Assembly (NCBI RefSeq): GCF_019649055.1
Contig: NW_026570262.1
Location: 868,001-932,000, forward strand
DNA length: 64,000 nucleotides
Source: Paramacrobiotus metropolitanus
Taxonomy: Eukaryota > Tardigrada > Eutardigrada > Parachela > Macrobiotidae
Reading direction: 5' to 3'
Made by a program: the position numbers and the translations under genes. How positions within the stretch are numbered: position 1 is the stretch's first letter; each line of letters opens with the position of its first letter. Below the pieces are notes generated by a model. The model did not search any database and was not told where the DNA came from. It was given only the letters and a program-made list of their open reading frames with translations. Shown here in pieces: positions 23,473 to 35,731 of this stretch.

Positions 23473-24619
23473 ATTAGTTAATTTTAGTTGTCATTATTTA
23501 ACGTCGGCCTATCTATGCAAGCAGATTTTAAGCATTCCTGTCACATTCTTCACGACGCAGATATCGTTGATCGATTTTGTTTTGCATTTGTAGCCAATTC
23601 TGCAACTATCCATACGCATTATGCACAACAGATCTATAACGGTAATTTTTTATTTTCTGCTTGTTAGTACAATAGTTGTTACCGACCGTTTTTATTTTGA
23701 TAATAAACCGCTTTAAAGAATGGGGACCGGGAATCGAATTACAGGCATGTTAGTGATGTTACAGGCAGTTACAGGCAGGCATGAAAACAAAATTCGCAAC
23801 TTAAAGCCTACTCTAGAAGACAGAACGAAAAACTTGAGAGTGTGCGAGTGGCACTGAGAATCAACAAGCAATCACGAGCATTCAGAAAGTGTCCGGAACT
23901 GGCACATTCATTCAAATTTCAAACATCCACGATACATCATAATATCGTAAGTATTTTGAACTCAAAGAATTACATCGCCGCGGATCGGTTTTTCGTGTTA
24001 AAACTTCGTGCTCTTGGTCGCATTGTAGGCGATACAGGCTGCAACAAGAATGACACAAACATGATACCCGGAACAGGAGCCGGCAGCGAGCTATAACAAT
24101 AATTATTAAGAATCTCCAAGACAAACAAAGATTTAAGGTATTAATGCTGGCTCCTAAAAAAGCGAATACTCGTAACTCAACTTATTATTCAGTAATTCCT
24201 CGTGCACGGTAAGTCGTCAAGACCAACACCAACAATGTCACACGTTCTTCCTTGAACGATACAGTAGTGCACCATCAATGCCGTGGTTTGCTGAGTACTC
24301 GTACATACTTGTATCGTAGCAAACAAATTGTTGCTCACAAAATGAATTCTCATTCATTGCAGCGCCGCCGCGGCGGCACTGACATCAGCATTCAATCACT
24401 CATAAATTCACAATTGCAAAAACTTATTTATCAATTACTATAGTAGAGCTCCACGCTTACCAATATGTGCGGGGATGGAATACTTCCATAAAATTTCGTC
24501 TCAATCACCTATAAAATGCGATTTAAATAAGATTAAACACTTCAGCACAAACTGACCAGTGGTCAGAAGACCATCCGAACAAACGACTCGTTAACTGGGC
24601 AGATAATAAATACATTTAC
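23473..24619. other. gap between AK3 and last confident RABL3 exon
   Basis: It contains the AK3 3' UTR on the left and probably the last RABL3 intron(s), exon and 3' UTR on the right. A minus-strand frame after an acceptor near 24030, ending at a TAA near 23965, gives a short basic peptide (SPTMRPRARSFN). It could be the RABL3 C-terminus but is not convincing. Short imperfect copies of TTACAGGCA occur at 23738-23781. Confidence 0.3.
23702..23707 (+). terminator. candidate polyadenylation signal of AK3
   Basis: A canonical AATAAA hexamer 230 bases after the AK3 stop codon, on the same strand. It is a plausible 3' end signal, unsupported by anything else. Confidence 0.35.
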
Positions 24620-26430
24620 CTTATTCATAAATGACCGAAAGACTTCAAAATTCTTTGTCCCGGGACTCAAATCTGAAGGTCTATTTGAGCTCTAAAACAT
24701 ACGGTAATTAACTAATTATTTTTTTTTGCTTGCAAACAACGAAGCTTCGTGAAGGACATGTGTGAGTAACTCTTCGCACGAAATTGTTCAGACAAAGAGA
24801 ACTTTTTACCACACGTATTTCCGAGGCAGAGTAATCATTAAGAACTTTATCAATCCAGCCGCGATGTTCTGGAGTAATCGTGCTCGTTTGGTCCGCCTTA
24901 GTACCAACGATCAGTACGGGCACCGAAGTTCGGCGGGTAGTCGACTGCCGGCGATCGTCTCCTGTTACAACACCATCTGGGACTCGCGAATACCTATGCA
25001 AACAGAATATAACCGACTCTACATTTCATACGTTTTAAAATTAAAATTAATAACTCCAATATCTGACAGCGACTGCCAGACTGCACGGGATCACAAATAA
25101 ATACGTACGGGAACGCTCCGTCCGGTACATCTTGCTTTTCATAAGAATATTTATGAATTTCTTGGCGCCAGTACAGCAAACGCTGACACGATCTGGGACT
25201 GGTACTGTCATAAACGAGAATAATCCCTACAAATTTATGTGGACACCAATTGAATATTCACCAAATCATGTGGCGCGGCACGATAAGAAAAAGGGTGACA
25301 CCATATAGGTACCGGAATAATCGTTTATATAACATCCCTTTTCACTGCCCGCATTAAAGGCACCCTTGCAGTGATTTTTCGACCCTGTTTTTATAGAACT
25401 CCCCTATGAAACTTTAGCATATTATACTGTAATTGTAGTGTCAGAACCTAAATACGGTAATGTTGAAAACTGCTGCTTGTAAGCTGTTGTTGTGCAAGAT
25501 CGCCACGGGAAAGGTCGACCAGTTGCACTTTGCTTTATGTCATACGAAAGGAACCACTATATCGACGCGTTTTTCACCGCCTTTAAAAACTGTCACAAAG
25601 ACTGGGGGTAAGGAGAAACTTTGGTGTCCGAAAAGAACCAAAGGAGGCCACCCGGTGTCCGAAAAGAACCGACAGAAAACCGGCATCCGAAATTACAATT
25701 GCGAAACGAAACATCAAAATTACCACCGACGATGCCATCCTCATTAGATCTAAGTTAGCAGATCAGCCTCACCGCCCGATCATCGGATAGAAAGCCTGAT
25801 TCTGTCTGTATGCGACTATCTGTATGAGACGGACGCACGTACAGTACATGAAATCATTTTCGAATTCTGTATCCGAAATATGCTATTAAAGGGTGCCTGT
25901 AAAATACACTGACAGGGTGTTTCTATTTAATAAACCGAAAAGGGTGTCTATAAATTACGGGGTGCGAGAAGGGGTGCCTATAATAAACGAGGGTGTAAGG
26001 GGGTGCCTATAGTGATTTCCTATTTTATAAGCTATGGTCAGTGAAATAACAGTAACCTTAGGTGCATAACAGAAGGTCAGTGCAACGAGCATTCTTTAAA
26101 AAAATACTAGCAGTGTCCGTAAATAAAAATACTAACTGAACACAGTGTGATTCTTACAAGAACTTCCAGCTCGCATCCCACAGTTGGTGGTGGGGGATCG
26201 TTCACCGCTTTCCTTTGCGACAGATACCGGATCAGTGACGTTTTTCCAACAGCTGTAACGTACAGTCATCTGCTAGTCTATGTAACCAGACAACAGAAAG
26301 TAAAATACAATAAAAAAACTCACCAAAGAGACATGCACCGTTCTTCACTGTAAAAAGTAATAGTAATGCACGTATTAGTTGACTTACCCACATCGCCAAC
26401 CACAAGAACTCTTGCGTTGTCGACAGACAT
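24620..26430 (-). CDS. RABL3: RAB-like GTPase 3 (one middle exon and the 3' end unresolved)
   Basis: Exons recognised on the minus strand: 26388-26430 (MSVDNARVLVVGDV), 26158-26252 (P-loop completion AVGKTSLIRYL, then TVGCELEVL), 25109-25226 (GIILVYDSTS, RLLYWRQEIHK), 24810-24993 (G4 motif VPVLIVGTKADQ) and 24620-24691 (SSNRPSDLSPGTKNFEVF). The string VGDVAVGKT, TVGCE, GIILVYD and VGTKADQ follows RABL3 order. RABL3 is an atypical Rab-family GTPase without a normal C-terminal prenylation motif. It has been linked to regulation of Ras prenylation and lymphoid development in vertebrates. An exon carrying the G3 motif (WDxGG) should lie between 25227 and 26157. The flanking phases (0 and 1) demand it, but none was found. 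That interval holds repetitive DNA. The extreme C-terminus is also not assigned. Confidence 0.8.
25622..26012. repeat. short direct repeats in RABL3 intron
   Basis: Two copies of GGTGTCCGAAAAGAACC lie at about 25623 and 25655, 32 bases apart. From about 25889 to 26010 there are five to six degenerate copies of a unit like AAGGGTGCCTATAATAAAC. An inverted copy of the GGGTGCCT core occurs at about 25357-25367, on the other side of the intron. The arrangement suggests an inserted non-autonomous element, although no clean terminal repeat or target duplication was established. Confidence 0.45.
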
Positions 26431-27117
26431 CCTCTTGATCCTGACGTTTTCTCTAAAGGAGAATGATGATGTACTGCAAAAATTCGAATACTAACGTTGA
26501 TAAAAAATACCCACGGACAACTAACACCAAAAAGGAAAAATTCTTGAATCGAGATTCCAGAAAAACAGTAAAAACTTCGTAATAATTTAGAGCTTTCCGA
26601 CCCACGCAGCAGCCATGTGCAGCTGGCAGCTGCATGACTTGAAAGTTGAAAGCGCTAACAAATTGCGTAACTTGCAATTTCTAAACATTCGATTTCTTGA
26701 TATCTTCTAATCTTGTTTTCAAAATAATCGTTTTAACAAACAACTACTTCATTCTGCTGCAGAGTAATCCGATTTTCGAATTATGGTATGGATCTGTCTG
26801 TACCTTGTCTAATTTTTCTTTGACTTAAACACGAATTGATTTATTTGGCAATTGTTTTATTATATTATTTCAAATTCGTAGTTTAACTATTCTTAGCAGG
26901 TAGTCTTGTAGCCTTTAAGGCTACTGGATTAACTGGAACAATCGCTTTAATGAAACATGTGTTTGTCCATTTGGAAAATTCCGCTCGGAATTGTGCGGAA
27001 TAACCCAGCCGTGCAAAGGCAAAATCGTGTCTACGCCGTATTACCTTGCGCTCTTTGATACAGGATGCGAATCGTGAATACTTACTGTTTGCGCTTACTC
27101 AGTTTACAGTCCTTTAA
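26431..27117. promoter_or_regulatory. shared upstream region of RABL3 and hormone-sensitive lipase
   Basis: This 690-base gap separates two divergent start codons and should contain both promoters. No coding frame with recognisable similarity and no clear core-promoter box was seen. Confidence 0.4.
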
Positions 27118-30100
27118 ATGACATTGAATTATAACTCTGCCAAAACTGCGGGCGCTCCTGGAAATCCGTCCACGATTCCACCACTTGTCCGCTTGAGTCC
27201 AGAGCAGGAGGCGGATGCCATCATGCGAACTTCCGTCGTGTGGTTCTGCGCTTTGCGTTCCCTGCGTACGAGTGTGTCGAGTAATCTGGAGAGCATCGCA
27301 GATTCCCTTAGCCCACTGGAACGCCCGAAAAACCGTTTCTACAAATCCTTCGCATCCCTCAACGAACAGCTGGATCAATTAGAACCCCTTATCGAGAAGC
27401 TCAGCAAACATAAACATCGTTTCGATTTCGGCCAAGTTCCTGCCAACGGATTTCGCAGCCTACTATCTGTGACGGATGCGTGCTTGTGCCACCTGGTAGG
27501 CACATCGCGAACGGTGGAAATACAGAAGGACAGCATTTTGTTCCGGAAGAATACGTATTTGAAGGAACTGGAAGAGTATACCAAAGTATTGGGTGGTCTG
27601 CATAGGATGTTGATGTATGCAGAAAAAATTCTCGATCAATCAGATCAGAAGGGATCGATGTTCCCCAAAGACGGCAGTAAACTGATCGAGGAGTGGTTCC
27701 GTGATGTGGAAACACTTAATCAAGAGGTATTCTATGGACGCTCCCTTGGCTTTCAGTTTGCGCCTTCCATTCATACCACACTTCAAACAATAGTAAGTAA
27801 CGATGGATCAAACAGAGCAAAATTGTAAAATAATTTATTCCAGTGGAGCCCACAAGTTGAAGTTGCTGCTGTAAAGTGTTGTTTTTGTGTTACTTCCGGT
27901 CCCAAACCGAAAGTGAGTCGAATTTTTAATAGACTTCATTTTTAATTTTGGTTTTGCAGGTTATAATTTGAAGCATTTTTAATTGTGTCTACCAAAACTG
28001 GATACGAGTAAATTTTTGTCGAAAAAAAGTACCGGTTTGGAAAAGTTGATGAAAGTGAGAGAAGTGAGTGTCTCTATAAGAGATTTAACATTTTTATGAT
28101 TTTATCATAGGCTTTGGCAATGGCCGTATGTGCGGAAACATACCGGACATGGGAGGAGTGGAAACCCGGCTCAGCCAAGTTAGCCACAACAATGCCTAAC
28201 ATGTTCAGTACGACGAAATTTATCATCAATCCTCGGCTTCGAGCACGAAAAATTGTCCATACTACCCGGAATGCGGACATCAACTTTTGTAAACAGTTCT
28301 GGGGATTGACCGAAGCAAGTTACCTGCAGGTACAATTTGTCTAGCTGCCTCGAGCGATTAGTGGGCGTTCCAGTAATTTGCGGGTGTCATTTCAGTCAGG
28401 ATTCAACTGGATACTACCGACAGTAGCGGTCAATAAAGTGTTCGAAATACCACCGGAACTTATCTACGTTGCGGATCGTGATGGCAAGGATATCCCTGTC
28501 AAACCGGCACTTACCGACCGACCTGTTTATGCCCGATTAATAAGCGATACTGCTTATGACAGACGGGTATATTAATTAAATTTTAATCATGCGGAGATTT
28601 CAAGATGCGCCATTTGCTGCTGTGCTCTACCCATGTTGTGCTGTGATTGTGTTACATGCAGATTAAAAAGCAGAAAAAACGCTTGCGCAGATTACTTAGA
28701 CGAAAAGGTTGGGGAAAGCGTAAAGCACCGCATCTGCTCCGCAGTTCCCAAGGAAATGTAATGTGCTTTAGCTGCCTGCTTCTTTTTGTTTGTGCTGAGC
28801 GTTTGGGACCAAGGTCTAAATGATGTTCCTTTTTCCCAGGTTAATGGCGCACCAGAAGCACTATCCCCTTGCTTGCTGTTCCATTGCCATGGTGGAGGTT
28901 TTATTGCTCAGTCGAGCAAAGCTCATGAAGTCTACCTGCTGAAATGGGCGAAAGACCTGCAGATACCTATATTCTCCATTGATTATGCTTTGGCACCGGA
29001 ATATCCTTACCCTAAAGGACTGGATGATGTCGTCTACGCTTACGCATGGGCGCTTAAAAATGCGAAGCAGCTAGGTAAAATCTGTACAGCCGCTGTGGGT
29101 CACCTTTTTGTGTAAAGCGTGTGTTGATGCCTTCCCTTTCTATAATTTATATTGTTTTAGGTTGGACAGGAGAGCGGGTTTGTTTCGTCGGGGATTCAGC
29201 TGGAGCGAATTTAATTGTGGGCGCGGCGTTGAAAATCGCACTGAAAAATTTGAAACCTCCGGACGGTATCGTTGCTGCTTATGGTGCTTATCTGGTGCAG
29301 TACACTCCGTCGCCTAGTCGGTTGATGTCCCTGATGGATCCTATTCTTCCTCTCGGCGTTTTAACACGCTGTCTCGCTGGTAATTACTGTGATGACTGTG
29401 ATTTATTATAAATAAATGTCTGACGTAACCAAGCTAATTGTCTCAAATTGGAGTATTTTGTAAGGAATAGGTCGAGTAATTAACAAAAGTTCATCTGATT
29501 TAAGCGTACGCCGGAATTTCTGAACCAACTTGTGTCGGCCAAGTACAGGGCGCTAACGATAAAGTTGAATCGAACACAGCGCTTCCTAAATCACCCGGAC
29601 CCTTTAGAGCCGCAGAGAATGAGATTGGAGATGCTCCTGGAAATTTAAGAACAACGTCCTCGTCTACGGCCAACCTCCTTGATTCCGACCGTTCGCCTAA
29701 CAACACAGCAGAAAAGGATATGGGTGATCAGATTCAGCAAATACCTAAAACCGCGGAAAATGAGTTGAAACCGGACACCAAGACGAGCAGATGGTTTGGA
29801 AAGGGCATCGCCACTTTGTTTAATAAAATCAGGGCGAAACCTATGGAGGTAGCGAACGTTTTGCTAACAAGCTGCGCATTCACCGCTGTCGACATACATA
29901 AGTTTTAATGACCACTGTGAGTAATTATAGATCATCAACGAAGATACTCCTGTCGACCCTGAATCGTCTCAGCCGATTGAGGAAGAGCGCAACATACAGC
30001 GGACCGACAGAGTGCCTCCACTTCCACGCTTTAATTTCGCCGCTGTTTCAGTGGAAGATCCATTTCTTTCGCCCTTATTAGCGGAAGACCATATTTTGCA

Positions 30101-30593
30101 GCATTTACCGCCTATTTATCTAATGGTAAGAGAGCATTATTTCGGCCGTCGATCTGTGATTCACCTTTTGCGTTTGTTACAGGCGTGCCATTTGGACCCT
30201 TTGTTGGATGATTCTGTTAGTAAGTATAGTTAGTACTCAGTGGCCGCCCAACCAACGGGCTATGTAGACTTAGAAGTTGTTGCATGAATTAATTTTTCTG
30301 CAGTATCTGTACTTAAAGTAAAAAATGGCAACAACAAAATTATTTATGTTTAATTAATGTTTAAGTAATATAAAATTAAAAATAAGGTGGTTTTTGTTGC
30401 TGTAGCCTTTGCTCGGAGGTTGCTGTATATGAAAAAATCGGTGCATCTCGATGTGATGAATCATCTTCCGCACGGATTCTTAAATTTTTCACTGCTTAGT
30501 ACAGAAGCAGCGAATGCCACTGATCTCTGTGCAAAGCGTATTAGGCAAGTTTTAAACCTGGACACTGATGAGAGCAAGGAGTCGCTCAAGTAG
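27118..30593 (+). CDS. LIPE: hormone-sensitive lipase
   Basis: Ten phase-consistent exons: 27118-27792, 28111-28329, 28396-28566, 28662-28757, 28840-29074, 29161-29379, 29505-29848, 29931-30125, 30183-30219 and 30406-30593; 792 residues. The N-terminal ~300 residues are the family's helical regulatory domain. The catalytic alpha/beta-hydrolase part has the oxyanion motif HGGGF (about residue 404), the nucleophile GDSAG (Ser478), the acid in LDPLLDD (Asp723) and the His in LPHGF (His753). The enzyme hydrolyses diacylglycerol, monoacylglycerol and steryl esters on lipid droplets. Between nucleophile and acid lies the regulatory insert (about 540-690): Ser/Pro-rich with a basic amphipathic stretch RWFGKGIATLFNKIRAKPM. 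No RRxS protein-kinase-A site, as in mammalian LIPE, was seen there. Exon 4 encodes a 32-residue, strongly basic segment (KKQKKRLRRLLRRKGWGKRK) just before the HGGG block. Confidence 0.94.
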
Positions 30594-31433
30594 CAAGAGT
30601 ATTACATTTTGTTCTTCCAGCCGGTTTTGTAAACTTTTTTTTTCTAAGTTCATAGTTTGTGCACTGTGTTACGCATAAAGTCTTTCGACTTTGTAGTGAG
30701 TTTGGAGAACCACATTTTATGTTTTTGTCTTGCCTAGTGTTGCAGTCTGAAATACAATACGTAAGTACCATGGTACAGATAACAGAAGTGACTGGACTAT
30801 AATTTATTTTAATTGTGAAATTCCTATATTACCAGGATCCCTTTCGTAGCATCAGTTTCCTAAATTTTGAGCTCTAAAGCGCTATTCTTGGTGTATTGGT
30901 ATCGTGTGATTTGCAAACTTGAACGACTTTGTTTGGTCTTACGGATTTGAATGAAGTTGGGTGTTGCCTAGACTGTTCAAATTGTCAGGTTGAAAGATCC
31001 TGTTGAAGTAATTTATGAAAAGCTAATCTCTTATTGTTTAGGAAGTAACAAAACGTGAGTGCGTCATGACAGTCCGTTTTTATACAAAAATATAGTACCA
31101 CGAATTTTCACCTCATTGTACAAATTCAGCAACGAACCAGCAAAACATACAAGGACACAACAATAAAAAAACGTCAAGGAAGAAAACCACACAGGACCGA
31201 AAAAATCACATAAATCCGGAACAAGCAGTAACAAAGATATTACAAAACCACTCACTCAAAGTAGCATCAAGCAAGCTGTTATTGCTCAAAGCTCCAGCCG
31301 AAATCGTAAAGACTAATTCAGGGTTTAAAACCGTTCCAAATCAATCTGTCTACGCACCACACACAGCCGGATGACCATTGCTAGAGAAATCCACACCAGT
31401 GCTGGCCAAACGTTCGTTGCATTCAGTCGACAC
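30594..31433. other. convergent 3' gap between LIPE and syntaxin-1
   Basis: This 840-base stretch separates two convergent stop codons, so it should hold both 3' UTRs. No recognisable coding frame, RNA gene or repeat was seen. Confidence 0.45.
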
Positions 31434-33649
31434 TTATCCGTTAAATTTCACCGCAAGATAAATTGCCACCCCAACCAACACTCCAACCAGAACCAAAATC
31501 GCAATAATTTTGCACTAAAAAACGCTTATAGAATTTCATTTCTGTATTATGTATGAATGGTGTACAATTAGGCAGGCGATATCGATAATGGTCAAAACTA
31601 TCGATAGTCAGCACTGAGTGGTTGCACATTTCATCAGACCTACCCGCCTGGCTCGCTTCTGAGATACGCGGGCAGACTCAATTTGCTGTCTCCCGGAAGC
31701 CATGTTCCCACCAGCTGCCTCCATGTTGTACTCAATGCGATCACAGATTTCTCCCTGTAAAAAGTATGAGCCTTGAAAACATTTTGCAAAGACAAAAAGA
31801 CAACTTAATTACCTGTTGCTCCACGAGATTAGTGATTTCCCACATCAAATCCCTAATTTCTTTCACATTCTGCTCTAAAGACAGGATATCCTGATGTCGC
31901 GCTTCAACATCTGCTAACGCATCTCTAGCCTGTTGTGAATTGGCAATAATCTGTAAAAAAAACGTTCCTTTGTTGATGTTATGACGTCGTCTCGATATGG
32001 TTCGTTCCTTATGTCGACCATAATGCAAAAACGTTCCAGAAATTTTTAATCTTAATCCAGTTCACGAGAATTTCATAATATTAAACAAGTACCTGTTGAG
32101 AAAATATCATGGGATTCCTATTTTCTAACAGCTCCTCAATTTCAGCATCCGTCCTTACTCTGGAATCTGGAAAATTCAGGGGATTAATTACTTGAAAAAC
32201 GCAGACCTGCCACTCTGCCTACGTAACGTGACTAATGATTCACCTTGTGCTGCAACCAGTTATTCGTACAAAATTCATACTGATTAGATTAATCTGCTAA
32301 CATAAGGCACTTAAAACCGTCCCAGCAATTTTCTCACCCAGGTCGGCAATTTTTAGTTGCCGGCGCATGCGTTCTTTCAGTCTTTCGCGGTGCGTAATTT
32401 GTTCCCTGTCATATTGACTAGTCAAGCTCAGTAGTCTCCGTGCAAGCTCTCTATGCTAAATAAAAGGGGCGAGATCTGAAAAGGAACACACCACCACAAA
32501 AGTGTCAACAAGTACCGTACTTGGGCTCTGCGAAGCCTTGTAGTTGCGCTCCTGTTGGGACGATTTTCAGCTCTCGCAACATCGTCGCCCAACGCTGCAA
32601 TTTACAGTCAGAAATTATGCATTTACAGCATCAGCATTTTCTCCATGAAATGCTACTTACTTCGCAGTTCTGCCCGAATGTTTGTTGAGATCACGATAAT
32701 ATCGTGTAGCAAGTGTTCTTGGTCTTCGTGATCCGCTGCATCAGAATTATCAATATTTAAAATTCGAAACGAATTAAGGCCTGCGTCAACATAGTACTTA
32801 ATTCTAGAGTAGCACATAATACAATCATGAATACGCCTGTACAAGTGCAGCTTTTCAGTGTTTTTGGACACCGGCTAAATGTATTATTTACTTTAAAAAA
32901 CAATGCAGCGGCAGTTTTTGTGAGTGTTAGCTATTTAGACACTCACTTATTTTGGATGCCGAACAATGAAACGAATGTAGAGTTTGGCTCATAATTATAA
33001 TTATTATAATTCTTATAATTCTGCTACCTACTTAACAACAAACCAAACGTTCGTCAGAAATATACCACTTATTTACCCACGGGATCGGAAGGCAAGCCAT
33101 TCAGGATTCTTTGGTGTATTTGCTGTAACATATCCATTTTAGTGGACAGAGAATCCAAACTGTCTGATACGTTCTCCACCTACGAAAGCCAACAAACTAA
33201 AGCAGCGAAATAAATATCTGTACGAGTTCTGTATGTATGGTACTGCAACCAGCAAATCAACTACAGTACGAGTACACAGTACGCAAGTCAAAAACGTATA
33301 GTGCATGTGTGAGTGTTAAAAACCAATAAAAACATAAAGCATTCAGTAGGAGTAATTCAAAATTCCGAATCTCACCTTCGCTAGGAACATGTCTGTCGAA
33401 TCTTGGCGAGATATCGACACTTGTTCGTCTGCCTGCGAATTCCATTTCACCTTTTGGCTCTGGCCAGAAACAGAACACCATTTTCACAATAACACACAGA
33501 GGGCCTATATAAATAATCGTAAAAGTTAAAAAAAAAACTAGCGAAAAACCTGAAGTCCCTCTGTTTCTGCATAATTCATATCAGTGGCTCATATACCGAC
33601 AGCGTACTGCACTTACTGCCCGCAACTCTTCCAGCCGATCTTTAGGCAT
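31434..33649 (-). CDS. STX1A: syntaxin-1 (plasma-membrane Qa-SNARE)
   Basis: Ten small exons, all phase-consistent: 33617-33649, 33376-33459, 33077-33179, 32661-32735, 32521-32594, 32338-32455, 32093-32166, 31813-31950, 31644-31754 and 31434-31514; 296 residues (rat syntaxin-1A is 288). The start MPKDRLEELRA is the syntaxin-1 type. Residues about 30-160 form the three-helix Habc domain (NRSATTRLRRAQ, ending HRELARRLL...LKIADL). The linker ENRNPMIFSQQ follows. The SNARE helix is about 190-262, with the ionic-layer glutamine at residue 233 (LVEQQGEICDRIEYN). The last exon is one transmembrane anchor (KIIAILVLVGVLVGVAIYLA). Syntaxin-1 pairs with SNAP-25 and synaptobrevin to drive synaptic vesicle fusion. 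It is divergent from GPALPP1. Confidence 0.93.
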
Positions 33650-34285
33650 TACGATTTAGGTAGTAACCCAAGACGACTTCAAGCAATCACAGCCGAAGCA
33701 TTTCAGAAAAAAGCATCATTCTGTGGCACAACTGGGTAGAAACTGGACTTTTAAACAACTCTTTCGACATTAGGGAGCACTTCGGCTGCTGGAGAGCAAC
33801 AAGTGCCAGGCAAAAAATTCTGAAATTCACCAGACGTCCGGTATCGGGTGTACGCAGTATACTTACCGTTGTATGTTTTCAGCACCTGACAGCCGTTCGA
33901 GAGCGGAAGGAAATCTACAATCCTATATTAAATGGGCATTATTTTGTCCGTCTCCACATTCGTACTCCCATTATTACTCCCACATAAATTTAACTGTTTT
34001 AGCAAGTTCAGAAGTTTTGAACTTTAATCCTTTGCGGTTCGCCTGTTTTGAAGTATGTTTAGGCTTTCAGGGATTAAGTACGTACTTAATTGCATTTCCC
34101 AACTTATGGAATATAGCTAGATACTTGTCGAATAACACTTGTCTTGGTAAAGGTGTGAAACCTGGCAGCAGAACCAGCGCTATTGTTGTTATGTTATCTT
34201 TTATGATCTTATGATTCTTATCTGCCTTATCGTCTTACCATTAATTTTATCAAATTGGTATTCCTGGATTTCCATTTTCTGGAAT
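33650..34285. promoter_or_regulatory. shared upstream region of syntaxin-1 and GPALPP1
   Basis: This 636-base gap lies between divergent start codons. A plus-strand 113-codon frame at 33873 has no recognisable domain and ends before GPALPP1. No clear promoter box was identified. Confidence 0.4.
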
Positions 34286-35731
34286 ATGGCAAACTATGGT
34301 CCGCAGCTACCTCCTGGTTTTAATCTCTCCAATGAAAGCAATGCAGAAAGCGATCGTCAGAAGGAACATTTGCCTGTTGTGGATGAGGATGATCACAGCG
34401 GACACGGTGAGATTTGTTGATCTACTTATTACAATATGTTACTCAGTTATTACATTGCGTATGAAATTTAGAGTCTGCATCGGCAAAAAATGGTGGTATT
34501 TTAGCGCATCCTTGTTTCTGACTTGTGAGACGAGTGACTGAGGATTTTTGCCGCGTATGTTGCATGATATCAGTCACCAACAGTTAAGGTCTAAAGATTT
34601 TTTCTTGTTACACAGAAGACAAAAAGAAGGTTTACGGGCCTGTTTTACCTCCTGGCATCCAGACCAAATCTTCCGCTGACGAAACTCAAAAATGCGCTCC
34701 AATAATAATCGGACCTGTAATTCCCAGTACAGCTCTGACCATAAATTCCACTGCAGGTGGACTTACCGAGATAAAAGCCATGCCGAAGAAAGTTATAGGA
34801 CCGACTCTCCCTCCCGGCCTCTTCACGGACAGTACAAAATCAGCTGAAGATAATTTAGTTGGTTCAGATGATGACGATCTTGTTGGGCCCTCCGCTTCTC
34901 TTATGGCAGCGGAAGGCGACTACTCCGCTGCGGATGAAGTTTCCCGACGGTACCATATGCACGCGGAGAAAAAAAGAAAAGCGAACGAACCGGTGCAAGT
35001 CCAACGCGAGGAATGGTGAGCTGAAGTGTTTTTACCACCTTCCTTCCGTCTTCGTTCCTTTTCCGTTGAACATTTTTTCTCTCTGCTTTTACAAAGATTG
35101 ATCTAATTTTCAAAAGAATTCTCTCCTGAAGTAATGTCTGTTTTCGATGTACTTGAACGCATTAAAACGCAGATTTTGTTACAAAAAGTAAGAAAACGAT
35201 GAAATCGGCGTAATTTGCATCAGTAAGTAACTGTCTTAGTTTGAATGGCATAGGCTTGGTTTGCTCATATATTTTTGTAATTTTAGGATGACTGACCTCC
35301 CAGAGGCGTTACTAGGACGCAATTCCATACCCACGATGCCTACCGGTCCCAGAACATTCAAGCGTCGTGCCGATGAATATGAGGCGGATTTTTCCGGGTG
35401 GACTGCAGGGCCGGATGGAAAGCACAAAAAATCCGCCGGTAAAAGTGATGATACTAACGAGCTGCGGTATCACCAAGCCGTAGAGAGGGAGCGCAAGCTG
35501 GAACAGGAAATTACACAGCATAATAAGGACAAACGCGGCGAAAGTTTGGTGAGCATGGCACAGAAAGATAAGAAACAAGTGGAAAGCACGGGAAGAAGAG
35601 AGTTCGATCGTGAAAGAGACCTTGGGATTCGCAAAGTGACTAAACTGGACCAAGACGAAGTTTCCAAACGGGCGGCCGCTCTACGGGACCGGTTTTCTTC
35701 GTCCGGCACATCGGGACAAAAATACCTTTAA
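34286..35731 (+). CDS. GPALPP1: GPALPP motif / DUF3752 protein
   Basis: Three phase-consistent exons: 34286-34406, 34616-35015 and 35287-35731; 321 residues. The N-terminal half carries four proline motifs that name the family: YGPQLPPGF (near the start), YGPVLPPGI, IGPVIPS and IGPTLPPGL. They are separated by acidic, disordered sequence (GSDDDDLVGP). The C-terminal ~150 residues match the DUF3752 region, with WMTDLPEALLGRNSIP, PRTFKRRADEYEADFSGWT and a charged coiled-coil tail. The start is the Met just before YGPQLPPGF, at the family-typical position. The function is not established; the protein is nuclear-like in composition. Confidence 0.88.

Noticed and set aside
24300-24390. GC-rich minus-strand frame as the last RABL3 exon
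   Set aside because: It is open and follows an acceptor-like site, but the peptide (CRRGGAAMNENSFC) shows no similarity to a RABL3 C-terminus.
25460-25747. Plus-strand 95-codon frame in the RABL3 intron
   Set aside because: It overlaps direct repeats, and its basic composition matches no family. No start context or splice support was found.
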